Source: Nitrospinaceae bacterium
GTDB lineage: Bacteria > Nitrospinota > Nitrospinia > Nitrospinales > VA-1
Direction of reading: 5' to 3'
Length of the DNA stretch: 64,000 bases
Assembly: GCA_021604505.1 (NCBI GenBank)
Contig: BQJC01000001.1
Location: 704,218 to 768,217, forward strand
Part shown: positions 1 through 7,867 of the stretch, in pieces
Layout of the letters: the number at the start of each line of letters is the position of its first letter
Numbering within the stretch: the stretch's first letter is position 1
The notes under the pieces: model-generated
Database searches by the model: none
What the model saw: only the letters and a program-made list of their open reading frames with translations
What the model was told of the DNA's origin: nothing
Translations under genes and position numbers: made by a program

Positions 1-109
1 GGGATATTATCACCCCCGGTATTTTTATGGATTCCGGCATTTTCACCGGCACCGGCATTTTCATCGCCATTCCTGTTGAGGGTTCCAAGCGCAAGCCATA
101 CGATCACTG
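1..109. other. Window edge without an assignable gene
   Basis: Frame 3 of the plus strand is open from the window edge to a TAG at 138-140, so a C-terminal tail of an upstream gene (about 45 codons) cannot be excluded. The translation is low in complexity and contains a short direct repeat (GGCATTTTC at about 37 and 55), and the frame runs straight through the terminator at 110-136. That makes a real protein end unlikely. I see no other gene here. Confidence 0.25.
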
Positions 110-136
110 CCGGGTCCTTTGGGGCCCGGTTTTTTT
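110..136 (+). terminator. Rho-independent terminator
   Basis: An 8-bp stem (110-117 with 122-129, one G-U pair, G+C-rich) closes a 4-base loop and is followed directly by seven T residues. This is a textbook intrinsic terminator for a transcript entering from the left edge. It also insulates the candidate small RNA that begins about 45 bases further on. Confidence 0.8.
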
Positions 137-146
137 ATAGACAATA

Positions 147-176
147 TTGACAGGTTATAAATGCGGGTACATATTT
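147..176 (+). promoter_or_regulatory. Candidate sigma-70 promoter of small RNA
   Basis: A perfect -35 hexamer TTGACA lies at 147-152. An A+T-rich stretch at 168-177 (TACATATTTT) offers -10 candidates such as CATATT (17-base spacer) or ATATTT (18). The -35 is convincing and the -10 is weak. It lies between the terminator at 110-136 and the structured segment at about 183-316, so it would start that transcript. Confidence 0.4.
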
Positions 177-182
177 TAAGTG

Positions 183-316
183 AAGAGAGTTGGAGGGCAG
201 ATGTTGTGGGACGCCCTCCGACAGTGCCAGAGCGCCCTTTTAGCGTATGTTGAGTGAAGTCTCTCCCTCAACAGGTGGTGCGGGCAGACCGCATACTGGA
301 CGCTCTGGTTTTTTTA
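183..316 (+). ncRNA. Candidate structured small RNA, ~130 nt
   Basis: No convincing protein is encoded here, but the sequence is rich in perfect inverted repeats. GGAGGGC (192-198) pairs with GCCCTCC (213-219). CCAGAGCG (227-234) pairs with CGCTCTGG (301-308) and encloses the rest. Inside lie GTTGAG/CTCAAC (249-254/267-272), TGCGG/CCGCA (279-283/289-293) and an alternative GTATG/CATAC pairing (245-249/292-296). The outer stem runs into seven T residues, so the transcript would end there, and a TTGACA box sits upstream. I do not recognise 6S, SRP, RNase P, tmRNA or a known riboswitch. A leader or attenuator of the gene at 431 is an alternative reading, since the two competing inner pairings could act as a switch. 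Confidence 0.45.
301..315 (+). terminator. Terminator arm closing the candidate small RNA
   Basis: CGCTCTGG at 301-308 is the right arm of an 8-bp stem whose left arm is at 227-234, and it is followed by seven T residues (309-315). The loop is long and itself structured, which suits the end of a folded RNA better than a simple end-of-gene hairpin. Confidence 0.5.
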
Positions 317-383
317 TGCCTCATTCCGGTCTGTTACCCTGCGGGTGCCCCTCAGAGGGGAGAATGAGTTTCTTCCTCTTACC

Positions 384-408
384 TGTCATCCTGAGCTTGT
401 CGAAGGAA
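384..408. repeat. Dispersed repeat of the CCTGAGCTTGTCGAAGG type
   Basis: The stretch carries the motif CCTGAGCTTGTCGAAGG preceded by GTCAT. From general knowledge this is a widespread intergenic repeat core in many bacterial genomes, often in both orientations as a hairpin. Only one copy is seen here. It separates the candidate small RNA from the gene at 431 and supports reading this end of the window as accessory, non-operonic DNA. Confidence 0.5.
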
Positions 409-430
409 GGGGATAAAAAGGTAAATTGAT

Positions 431-1588
431 ATGCATCTTACTACAGATGAGTTTTTAGCCTTAAATGAAGAATCGCTCAAAGAATTTCTTTGCCGTGAAT
501 TGCCAGAGGACCATTTTCTTGACTATAAAGAACAACTGTCGGGAGATAGCAAAGATGCCAAGAGTAAAGAGTTTCTTAAAGATGTTACGGGGTTTGCAAA
601 TGCAAATGGAGGGACCATTTTAATTGGAGTTCTAGAACCCAAAGCTGGCTTGTCGGTTGATGAGCAGGTGGTGGGTTTAGAAAATGGCGCCGATATTCAG
701 AAACAATTAGAACATTTATTTAGGGATTGTATTGAACCAAAAGTATCTGGAGTTATAGTTAAACCAATTCCATTAACCAGTAATAAATCGGTTGTGGTAA
801 TCCAAATCCCTCCCAGCCTTGGGAAACCCCACATGGTAAAATTTAAAAAGCATAGGACTTTTTATATTCGGCATTCAGAGGGTACGATGCCGATGGATAC
901 TCATCAAATAAGGGAAACTGTGCTTAAAACAGCCTCTGCAGAAGATAAAGCTATTTTGTATTTGATAAAAATGGAAAAAGATTTAATTAAATATGAGAGG
1001 TCTAAGCAGGAATCACTTTTGGTTATACAAGCAATGCCAATAATTGCTCCTGAAGTTCCTTGGGACGTTCTTAGTGAGGAAATGAGAAACAGAGTTTGGA
1101 ATCATAGTGGGAGTTACGCACAATGGGGATTTGGTTTAAATTGTATGCATAAGCCACGTCCTTCTTTAGACGGTATCCGCGGTCAGGAAACTCAAGAAAA
1201 TGAAATTTTTTCTGTCCATGTCCATAGGAATGGGTATATTGCCGTCTGTTATAAACATGAAAATGAAGACAATATGCCAGACAAAAAAAGATCATTTCAT
1301 AAGGAATTTGGCGATTTTTTTGATTCATTCTGTGAACTTTGCACAGATTTGATTTCTATTACCCAAAATGATGTTCCTTATTTGATGAGTTGTAAATATC
1401 ATTTTGCATTGAATACTTACTTTTGTCAGAAGGAACATATTGGATATAATTCTTACGGTCCTTTTGGTAAGCGAACAATGACGTGGCCAGAACAAATTCG
1501 ACAACCAGGTGAGGATTTTCAGTTTATTGCAGACCGATGGTTTGAAGGGATGTATCACGCCTTTGAATTAGAGGCCCCGTCAAGATAA
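431..1588 (+). CDS. AlbA_2 / Schlafen-type putative DNA-binding protein
   Basis: The 385-residue protein starts with an AlbA_2 (Schlafen AlbA_2-like, PF04326-type) domain at about residues 15-165. Hallmarks are the YKEQ segment near 32, FANANGGTILIGV near 55-67 and FYIRHSEGT near 144-152. In other bacteria this domain sits in putative regulators, often beside ATPase or helix-turn-helix domains, and Schlafen-like proteins recur in defence islands. The C-terminal 220 residues carry no domain I recognise. The gene stands alone. Its coding sequence is visibly richer in A+T than all neighbours and is bounded on its 3' side by a tRNA-Arg fragment, both signs of horizontal transfer. A short AAAAGGT upstream could serve as ribosome site. 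The family call is fairly firm, but a defence or regulatory role is inference. Confidence 0.75.
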   Translation: MHLTTDEFLALNEESLKEFLCRELPEDHFLDYKEQLSGDSKDAKSKEFLKDVTGFANANGGTILIGVLEPKAGLSVDEQVVGLENGADIQKQLEHLFRDCIEPKVSGVIVKPIPLTSNKSVVVIQIPPSLGKPHMVKFKKHRTFYIRHSEGTMPMDTHQIRETVLKTASAEDKAILYLIKMEKDLIKYERSKQESLLVIQAMPIIAPEVPWDVLSEEMRNRVWNHSGSYAQWGFGLNCMHKPRPSLDGIRGQETQENEIFSVHVHRNGYIAVCYKHENEDNMPDKKRSFHKEFGDFFDSFCELCTDLISITQNDVPYLMSCKYHFALNTYFCQKEHIGYNSYGPFGKRTMTWPEQIRQPGEDFQFIADRWFEGMYHAFELEAPSR

Positions 1589-1659
1589 ATGCTAACCCCC
1601 AAGGTCGCAATTTGAATTTCAGGATTGATGGTTCCAAGTCAACCCGGTTCTTTAAACGC

Positions 1660-1716
1660 TATTTTTGGCAGAATTCGAATCTGCGAACTACGGGTTAGAA
1701 GCCCGTCCATTGTCTC
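1660..1716 (-). other. tRNA-Arg(TCT) 3' fragment, likely attachment-site scar
   Basis: Read on the minus strand, this is the 3' part of a tRNA. It has the 3' strand of a D stem (GAGAC, 1716-1712), then a perfect 5-bp anticodon stem with loop CTTCTAA and anticodon TCT (1706-1690). After a 5-base variable loop comes a perfect 5-bp T stem with loop TTCGAAT (1684-1668), then a degenerate 7-base acceptor strand. The 5' acceptor strand and 5' D stem are missing, because the preceding bases are the end of the ABC transporter gene, whose stop is at 1721-1719. Integrases commonly use tRNA 3' ends and leave such partial copies. An A+T-rich foreign-looking gene lies immediately beside it, though no integrase is visible. 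Confidence 0.65.
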
Positions 1717-1718
1717 AT

Positions 1719-3464
1719 TCAAAGATGAATCTGGTTCCTGAACAGCTGGTTGTACTCCGAATCGTGGCTGATCAACTCGTCGTGCGTGCCGGACTCGACC
1801 AGATGCCCCTCTTTCAGCACCAGTATCCGGTCGGCGTTTTCCAGCGTCGACAGACGGTGTGCGATGATCAGAGTCGTGCGGCTGGCCATCAGGTGTTTGA
1901 TGGCATCCTTGATTTTGGTTTCGGTCTCTGTGTCTACCGTGGAGGTGGCCTCGTCCAGCACCAGGATCGGCGGATTTTTGAGAAACGCCCGCGCAATGGC
2001 GATGCGGTGTTTTTCGCCGCCGGAAAGTTTGACTCCCCGTTCCCCGACCAGCGTGTCGTAGCCCTCCGGCAGGTTTTTGATGAAGTCGTCGGCATGCGCG
2101 GCTTCCGCCGCCTGCACCACCCGGTCCATGCTCGCTTCAATGTCCCCGTAGAGAATGTTTTCCGCCACCGTTCCATTAAAGAGAAACGGGTCCTGCGACA
2201 CCAACCCGATCTGTTCTCGTAGAAACGACAGCTTCAAGTCCTGCAACCGATGGTCGTCGATCAGAATCGATCCCGAATCGACGTCGTAAAAACGCATCAA
2301 CAATTTCGTGAGAGTGGTTTTTCCGCTTCCGGTGTGGCCGACCAGGGCGATCTCTTCCCCCGCCTCGATGTTAAACGAAATGTTTTTAATCGCCGGCTTG
2401 CCTTTGATGTAGGAGAAACTGACTTGGTCGAATTCAATCGCCCCCCGCACGTTCGTGGTGGGGAGGTAGGCGTCTGGCGTGTCGAGGATGTCGGGGACCG
2501 CGTCGACGATTTCAAACAGCCGCTCTCCCGATGCCAGCGCATGTTGAAGCATGTGGTTCACCGAATGCAACTGGTTGATCGGCGTATAGAATAGCGCCAG
2601 ATACCCGATGAACGCCACCAGCGATCCGACGGTGATCTCTCCCGCCTGCACCAGTCCGATCCCGTACAACAGGATGAACACCGTGCCGAGCGAACCCAAA
2701 AACATCATCGACGGCGAATAGACCGCCCACAGGCGCATGACTTTCAGGGTGCCGTCGCAATAGTCCTGACTGCGTTTATTGAACCGCTTGATTTCGTGAA
2801 GCTGGCGGTTGAAGGCGTGGGTTTCCCGGATTCCGGAAATGGAATCCTGAAGGGAGGCGTTCATCTTTGCCGCCTTTTCCCGCACCAGGTGATACAGGCT
2901 GTGCGCCTTGACCGTGTATTTGCTGGCGCCATAAATGAGCAACGGAATCGGCAAAAGAGCCACCAGCGCCAGCTTCCAGTGCAGGTAAAACAGAATGGCG
3001 CTGATGCCGATCAGGGTCAGCACGGCCGTCACCACCTGTTCGACCCCGTCGATGAAGATGCGCTCGACGTAATTCACGTCGTCGTTGACGCGCGACATGA
3101 GCTCTCCCGTCGAGCGGTTTTCAAAATATTTCGGCGATAGTTTCTGCAGGGCGCGGTAAACCTGCGACCGCATGTCGAACACCACTCTCTGCTCGACCTT
3201 GTTGTTGACCAGGATACGCTGATAGTTGGCGAAGTTTCGTCCGAAATAGGACAAAAGCAGTCCGCCGACGGCCCAATAGACCCAGGTCGTTTCCACTCCC
3301 TGGCTCATCTCCGGTTGACCCTCCACCAATTGATCGATGATGATCTTGATCAACCAGGGAGGAAGAAGATCCAGCAGAGTGGTGAGAATGGCAAAAAACA
3401 GGGTTAAATAAACGTATTTCGAATAAGGCTTCAAATAGCCCAAGACACGGAGCAAAGATTTCAT
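1719..3464 (-). CDS. ABC exporter, fused permease-ATPase (MsbA/LmrA-like)
   Basis: A 581-residue half-transporter that would work as a homodimer in the inner membrane. The N-terminal ~320 residues form the six-helix exporter domain. The C-terminal part is the nucleotide-binding domain, with Walker A GHTGSGKTT at about 376-384, signature LSGGE at about 479, Walker B followed by DEAT near 500 and the H-loop IIAHRLST. Length and order match the MsbA/multidrug exporter family. The substrate (lipid A, drug or peptide) cannot be read from sequence. It is transcribed alone and divergently from the aldo/keto reductase. Its stop codon lies three bases from the tRNA-Arg fragment, so the insertion boundary falls just after the gene and left it intact. 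Confidence 0.9.
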   Translation of the reverse strand: MKSLLRVLGYLKPYSKYVYLTLFFAILTTLLDLLPPWLIKIIIDQLVEGQPEMSQGVETTWVYWAVGGLLLSYFGRNFANYQRILVNNKVEQRVVFDMRSQVYRALQKLSPKYFENRSTGELMSRVNDDVNYVERIFIDGVEQVVTAVLTLIGISAILFYLHWKLALVALLPIPLLIYGASKYTVKAHSLYHLVREKAAKMNASLQDSISGIRETHAFNRQLHEIKRFNKRSQDYCDGTLKVMRLWAVYSPSMMFLGSLGTVFILLYGIGLVQAGEITVGSLVAFIGYLALFYTPINQLHSVNHMLQHALASGERLFEIVDAVPDILDTPDAYLPTTNVRGAIEFDQVSFSYIKGKPAIKNISFNIEAGEEIALVGHTGSGKTTLTKLLMRFYDVDSGSILIDDHRLQDLKLSFLREQIGLVSQDPFLFNGTVAENILYGDIEASMDRVVQAAEAAHADDFIKNLPEGYDTLVGERGVKLSGGEKHRIAIARAFLKNPPILVLDEATSTVDTETETKIKDAIKHLMASRTTLIIAHRLSTLENADRILVLKEGHLVESGTHDELISHDSEYNQLFRNQIHL

Positions 3465-3649
3465 GGATAGTTAGAACCGGAAGCTTAAAGTTATAGATAC
3501 ATTTTGAATTGCAGCCAAATGGCCAGCCTGCCGCTGGACCCAATATTGACTTGCGATGGATTTACGGTTTCTCGGGGTTCGTGAGCAAAGCAAAAACGTC
3601 CGTTCCATATTTCCTCCCCGCGTTGCGGGACGGAGAAATTCAAAAAAGA

Positions 3650-3678
3650 TTTCAGGTGAAACAAACAACCATTATAAT
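3650..3678 (+). promoter_or_regulatory. Possible promoter of the aldo/keto reductase gene
   Basis: TATAAT at 3673-3678 is a perfect -10 box 83 bases before the start codon. The only -35 candidate at the right distance, TTTCAG at 3650-3655, is poor. A small inverted repeat (CCAGC at 3523-3527, GCTGG at 3533-3537) lies between this and the divergent ABC gene. Confidence 0.35.
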
Positions 3679-3760
3679 GCTATTTTTCACAATAAGGAAA
3701 GTCAACTCCGATGGATCGTATTTACCGGTTTATCAGGGGTTTTGATGGAAGGGAGACGGT

Positions 3761-4705
3761 ATGGAATACAGGAAACTGGGGAACAGCGATTTGCAGGTGT
3801 CGGTCATCGGCTTCGGAGCCTGGGGCATCGGCGGCGCCCCGTTTTGGAGCACGGAGGGGGATCATCCCTCCTGCAAAGCCATTCTGAAGGCGGTCGATCT
3901 GGGCATCAACTTTTTCGACACCGCCCCGGTTTACGGGTTCGGTCATTCCGAGGAATTGCTGGGCAAGACCTTAAAGCCCGTCCGCGATAAAATTTTACTC
4001 GCCACCAAATGCGGATTGGTGTGGGATAAGGAACAACTGGGATCGATCGCAAAAAATGCCACACGGGATTCCATTTTAAAGGAAATCGACCAGAGCCTGC
4101 GCCGCCTTAAGACCGACGTCATCGATCTTTACCAGGTCCACTGGCCGGACGTGAACACCCCGCAGGAAGAAACCATGCAGACCCTTTTAGAGATTCAAAA
4201 GCAGGGAAAGATCCGCCACATCGGCGTCAGCAATTATTCCGTTGAGCAGATGCAGGAATGTCTGAAGGTCGGGAACATCGTCTCTCTGCAACCGGAATAC
4301 AGTTTGCTGGCCCGCTCCATCGAAAAGGACACCGTTCCCTTCTGCATAGAAAACCGGATCGGCATCATCGCTTACAGTCCGCTTGCGTCCGGCGTGTTGA
4401 CGGGCAAATACGACAAATCCACCCGCTTTACAGACTGGCGCAGTAAGGGCATCATCGGCACGTTCACCGGTGAAGGCTACGAAAAGAATATCGACAAGGT
4501 GGAGGGGCTCAAGGAAGTGGCGAAGCCAACGGGTAAAACCTGCGGTCAGACGGCCATCAACTGGGTGACCCGTCAACCGGGACTGACCACGGCGCTGGTG
4601 GGCGTTAAAAATGAACGCCAAATGGAAGAAAACCTGGATGCCGTTGGATGGGAGCCCACCCCGCAACAACAGGAAAAAATCGAGAAAATTTTTGCCATTG
4701 AATGA
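3761..4705 (+). CDS. Aldo/keto reductase
   Basis: A 314-residue NADPH-dependent oxidoreductase of the aldo/keto reductase superfamily, a TIM barrel acting in the cytoplasm. The catalytic tetrad is visible: Asp53 and Tyr58 in FFDTAPVYGFGHSE, Lys83 in ATKCG and His127 in YQVHWPD. The family reduces carbonyls of sugars, aldehydes or steroids, and the substrate here is unknown. The domain is full length. The start ATG follows GGGAGACGGT, a plausible ribosome site. It stands alone between a divergent ABC exporter and a convergent gene at 4742, so context gives no pathway. Confidence 0.9.
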   Translation: MEYRKLGNSDLQVSVIGFGAWGIGGAPFWSTEGDHPSCKAILKAVDLGINFFDTAPVYGFGHSEELLGKTLKPVRDKILLATKCGLVWDKEQLGSIAKNATRDSILKEIDQSLRRLKTDVIDLYQVHWPDVNTPQEETMQTLLEIQKQGKIRHIGVSNYSVEQMQECLKVGNIVSLQPEYSLLARSIEKDTVPFCIENRIGIIAYSPLASGVLTGKYDKSTRFTDWRSKGIIGTFTGEGYEKNIDKVEGLKEVAKPTGKTCGQTAINWVTRQPGLTTALVGVKNERQMEENLDAVGWEPTPQQQEKIEKIFAIE

Positions 4706-4741
4706 CAGAGTGCTCCGAAAGGTTTTTCTTAAAACATTGGG

Positions 4742-5323
4742 TTAATTCTGTCCAAAAATTTTCTTTTCGAAGTGGTCCGGGCTTTCCCCGTCACCCGGCT
4801 CTGACTGTAGCGATTTTTGGTGTTCAGCATACGCTTGGCCCAATTCCATGGAATGCCTTTTGACTTGATCGACGAGTTCAGCGGTCTTAGGGTCATCGGG
4901 GTTCAGCCGGGAAAGAGCCAGGGACATGTTTTCCAGTCCTACCTGCAAATCGCTTTTTGTTCTGTTCTCCGCGTTTATGGCAAGTTGATCGATCTGGTTA
5001 TAGACGTTTTTTTCCACCGACATCAATTCCCGTTTCATGAGAGTCTGCAGAGTATGAATGCTGGATTCCAAGCTGGCCATTTGCGCGCGTTGCAGGGTGG
5101 AGTTTGTATACAGGAAGCCGAGCAACAATACGATGAGGCCGGTATAAAACAGGATTTTCAGCGTTGTGTTTTCACTTTTACGTTTTTGAATATTCAGTTT
5201 GATGGTTTCCAGTTCTGACGAGATGGTTCCCATCGAATCCTTCAACTGGTCAATTTGATATTCAAGCGCTTTATCGGCTTTCTTTCCGGTAGCACCATCG
5301 TCGTTTGTTTTTTCGTTATCCAT
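4742..5323 (-). CDS. Single-pass membrane protein with coiled coils, unknown
   Basis: A 193-residue protein with a charged N-terminal segment, a coiled-coil-like stretch at about 20-50, one hydrophobic helix at about 55-73 (LKILFYTGLIVLLLGFLY) and a long helical C-terminal part rich in Glu, Gln and Leu. It carries no recognised domain. The start ATG has an AAAGGTG ribosome site. It lies 46 bases after the prepilin peptidase gene on the same strand, so the two are probably cotranscribed, and a structural or assembly role near the type IV pilus or type II secretion machinery is possible. That link rests on position only. Confidence 0.65.
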   Translation of the reverse strand: MDNEKTNDDGATGKKADKALEYQIDQLKDSMGTISSELETIKLNIQKRKSENTTLKILFYTGLIVLLLGFLYTNSTLQRAQMASLESSIHTLQTLMKRELMSVEKNVYNQIDQLAINAENRTKSDLQVGLENMSLALSRLNPDDPKTAELVDQVKRHSMELGQAYAEHQKSLQSEPGDGESPDHFEKKIFGQN

Positions 5324-5369
5324 CAGCCGGCACCTTTTTTCGTTTGAAACCGTTTCATAGAATGGTGAT

Positions 5370-6152
5370 TCAGAATTGACTGGTGACTGTCGTCAAATAC
5401 AGGCGAATCAGGTCCTCGCCGAAAAAAATGGCGGCGAGGGTTCCGAGGACCAGAAAAGGCCCGAATGGAATCTGGCTTTTACGGTCCTTTTTTTGCGCGG
5501 CCATTAGAGCCAGGCCGATCACCGACCCCAGGACGGCGGCCAGGAAAATAACCAGTAGCACCTGTTGCCACCCCAGTAAGGCCCCTGCTCCCGCGATGAA
5601 CTTGACGTCTCCGCCTCCCATGCCCCGTCCCTGCGTTAACACCGCGAGTAAATAAAATAATCCACCCCCCAGTAAAAATCCCAGGCCCGAGTTGATCATC
5701 CCCACCAGATAACTTCCGGCTCCCAGACCGAAAATAATTCCAGGAAGGGTGATGCGATCAGGAATGATCTGGTGCTGGAAATCGATCACCGTGATTATGA
5801 CCAAAGCCGGGCAAACAATGGCGTAGATCAGAGATTCCCAGGAAATCCCGAATTTAACGACAACCGCTACGAACAGCAACCCGGTCACGATCTCAATTAA
5901 GGGGTAGGCGATCGAAATTTTCTGACCGCAGGCCCTGCATTTGCCTCTCAGCAAAAGATAACTTAAGACCGGTATATTGTCTACCGCCTTTATGGGCGTG
6001 TTGCAGGAGGTGCAGCGGGAAGCAGGAAAAACCACCGATTCCTGTTTAGGAAGCCGGTAGATGCATGCATTGGAAAAACTTCCGATAACCAGACCCAATA
6101 AAAAAGCGGCGGACACGGCAAAAGGAAAGGGGAGAGATAAAGCTGTTTCCAT
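5370..6152 (-). CDS. pilD: Type IV prepilin peptidase / N-methyltransferase
   Basis: A 260-residue polytopic membrane aspartyl protease (A24 family) that cleaves the leader of type IV prepilins or pseudopilins and methylates the new N-terminus. Seen in the sequence are the N-terminal methyltransferase part with two CxxC zinc pairs (Cys47/50 and Cys72/75), the first catalytic Asp at about 124 in VIDFQHQIIPD, and the second at about 182 in the GGGD form of the GxGD motif. Hydrophobic segments fill the rest. Length fits PilD/GspO. No other pilus genes are nearby, as is common, since one peptidase serves several systems. The symbol is a family name, and GspO would be equally correct. Confidence 0.92.
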   Translation of the reverse strand: METALSLPFPFAVSAAFLLGLVIGSFSNACIYRLPKQESVVFPASRCTSCNTPIKAVDNIPVLSYLLLRGKCRACGQKISIAYPLIEIVTGLLFVAVVVKFGISWESLIYAIVCPALVIITVIDFQHQIIPDRITLPGIIFGLGAGSYLVGMINSGLGFLLGGGLFYLLAVLTQGRGMGGGDVKFIAGAGALLGWQQVLLVIFLAAVLGSVIGLALMAAQKKDRKSQIPFGPFLVLGTLAAIFFGEDLIRLYLTTVTSQF

Positions 6153-6215
6153 AAAGAGTTATTTTTACAAACCGGTTGGCATTATATCTGGATGGATAAT
6201 AAACAATTACGAGTT

Positions 6216-6716
6216 TTAGCTGGAAGAGAATTCACGATCGTTGTTGTAAGGAATCAACTCTTTCACAGTTTTAAATACCGTGTCGGATGGAAATCCTTTC
6301 CGTTGCAGATATTGGGCCAGTCGGCGGCTTTGGGATTTTGAATCGACTCCTTTGAGCAGGGAGAGTTTTTTTTTTGCCAGAGACTGGGCGAGATCCCGCT
6401 CATTGGTTTCGGAATATATGGTCCGCAAGGTTTTTTCGATGATACCGGTGGCCAGGCCCTTGGCCGACAACTCCTTTCGCATCCGGTGCTCACCGAATTT
6501 TTTAGCGGAGACGCGCGAACGGCTCCAGCTCAAGGCAAACCGTTCATCATTGAGATAGCCGAGCCGTATCAACCAGTCGATGGTGGATTGGATCGTAGCT
6601 TTAGCAAAGTCCTTTCTTGCCAGGCGCTCCCTGATTTCAAACTCGCTTCGGTCCCGGTAAGACAAATACTTTAACGCCACGCTCTGAGCTTTTTTGAGTT
6701 CGTCCGAATCGGGCAT
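6216..6716 (-). CDS. recX: Regulatory protein RecX
   Basis: A 166-residue RecX, an all-helical protein that binds the RecA filament and modulates its activity. The sequence has the three-repeat helical pattern, with ALKYLSYRDRSEFEIRERL at the N-terminus and the AxGL-type segment near the middle. It starts 13 bases after the recA stop and is transcribed with it. ATG at 6716 is preferred over a TTG one codon upstream. The gene order thpR-recA-recX matches the common recA-recX pairing. Confidence 0.9.
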   Translation of the reverse strand: MPDSDELKKAQSVALKYLSYRDRSEFEIRERLARKDFAKATIQSTIDWLIRLGYLNDERFALSWSRSRVSAKKFGEHRMRKELSAKGLATGIIEKTLRTIYSETNERDLAQSLAKKKLSLLKGVDSKSQSRRLAQYLQRKGFPSDTVFKTVKELIPYNNDREFSSS

Positions 6717-6729
6717 CAAATCTCAAAAG

Positions 6730-7803
6730 TCATGCGGACTTAGCCGCTTTTTTCCCCTTGGTGTCTTGAGAGTCGGCTTCCTCCGGCTGAGGCGCGGGCG
6801 CTTCAGGCAGTGGAAGACCGAGTTTTTCCCTGAGTTTTGTTTCAATTTCAAAGTACATTTTTGGGTCGTCCTCAAGGAACTTGCGCGCGTTTTCGCGTCC
6901 CTGTCCGATTCGATGTTCATTGTAAGAGAACCAGGTGCCGCTTTTCGAAATGATTTCCTGAGCCACGGCCTGATCCAGCAGGTCGCTGGTTTTAGCAATG
7001 CCCTCGCCGTAACGGATATCGAACTCGCAATTACGGAAGGGTGGGGCGACCTTGTTCTTGACGATTTTCACCCGGGTCCGGTTGCCGATCACCTGGTCGC
7101 CATCTTTAAGGGCGGCGATGCGCCGGATATCCATGCGAACCGAGGAATAAAACTTGAGCGCGTTCCCGCCTGTTGTGGTTTCAGGGTTGCCGAACATCAC
7201 TCCGATCTTCATGCGGATCTGGTTGATGAAAATCAGACAGGTTTTCGATTTGCTGATCACCCCCGTCAGTTTGCGCATGGCCTGCGACATGAGCCGTGCC
7301 TGTAGCCCCATGTGAGAGTCGCCCATGTCGCCATCCAGTTCTGCCTTGGGAACCAGCGCCGCCACGGAGTCCACGACGATCACATCGACGGCGCCGCTGC
7401 GCACCAGGACTTCTGCGATTTCCAGCGTTTGCTCGCCTGTGTCCGGTTGGGAAAGGAGCAGGTTGTCGAGATCGACACCCAGGTCATTGGCGTACTTTGG
7501 GTCCAGGGCATGTTCCGCATCGATGAACGCCGCCACACCTCCGGCTTTTTGCGCTTCGGCAATGATGTGCAGGGTGAGGCTGGTTTTTCCCGAACCTTCC
7601 GGTCCGTAAATCTCGACGATGCGTCCCCGGGGAACGCCGCCAACGCCGAGCGCGCTGTCCAGCGATATGGACCCGGTGGAAATAACCGAAATGTCTTTCA
7701 GGCTTTCAGCCTGGCCCAGTTTCATGATGGAACCCTTGCCGAACTGTTTTTCTATTTGACCAAATGCCAGTTCAAGGGCTTTATCTCTATCGTTTGACCC
7801 CAT
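6730..7803 (-). CDS. recA: Recombinase RecA
   Basis: A 357-residue DNA strand-exchange ATPase that also triggers the SOS response. Walker [10 protein letters not shown] lies at 67-75, and the rest shows the conserved core with [16 protein letters not shown], the MRKLTG segment and [20 protein letters not shown]. The C-terminus is acidic then Lys/Ala rich, as usual. An upstream in-frame start would add 14 residues, but the ATG at 7803 has AAGGAGG seven bases before it and gives the canonical N-terminus, so I chose it. A short palindrome CTTGA-N5-TCAAG (7817-7831) sits just before the ribosome site. I do not see a recognised LexA box. Confidence 0.98.
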   Translation of the reverse strand: MGSNDRDKALELAFGQIEKQFGKGSIMKLGQAESLKDISVISTGSISLDSALGVGGVPRGRIVEIYGPEGSGKTSLTLHIIAEAQKAGGVAAFIDAEHALDPKYANDLGVDLDNLLLSQPDTGEQTLEIAEVLVRSGAVDVIVVDSVAALVPKAELDGDMGDSHMGLQARLMSQAMRKLTGVISKSKTCLIFINQIRMKIGVMFGNPETTTGGNALKFYSSVRMDIRRIAALKDGDQVIGNRTRVKIVKNKVAPPFRNCEFDIRYGEGIAKTSDLLDQAVAQEIISKSGTWFSYNEHRIGQGRENARKFLEDDPKMYFEIETKLREKLGLPLPEAPAPQPEEADSQDTKGKKAAKSA

Positions 7804-7816
7804 TGATCCTCCTTGG

Positions 7817-7831
7817 CTTGAACGGCTCAAG
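7817..7831 (-). promoter_or_regulatory. Small palindrome upstream of recA
   Basis: CTTGA and TCAAG arms flank a 5-base spacer, ending two bases from the recA ribosome site. It could be an operator half-site pair or a hairpin limiting ribosome access. It does not match the SOS consensus of E. coli or the GAAC-N4-GTTC form of Bacillus. It is short enough to be chance. Confidence 0.25.
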
Positions 7832-7867
7832 AACAGGTCGCCCAAGCAGATTAGAAAATGATTTTAC

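Noticed and set aside
1665..2222. Plus-strand open frame opposite the ABC transporter gene
   Set aside because: It is the shadow of the ATPase domain on the other strand. The ABC motifs on the minus strand are complete.
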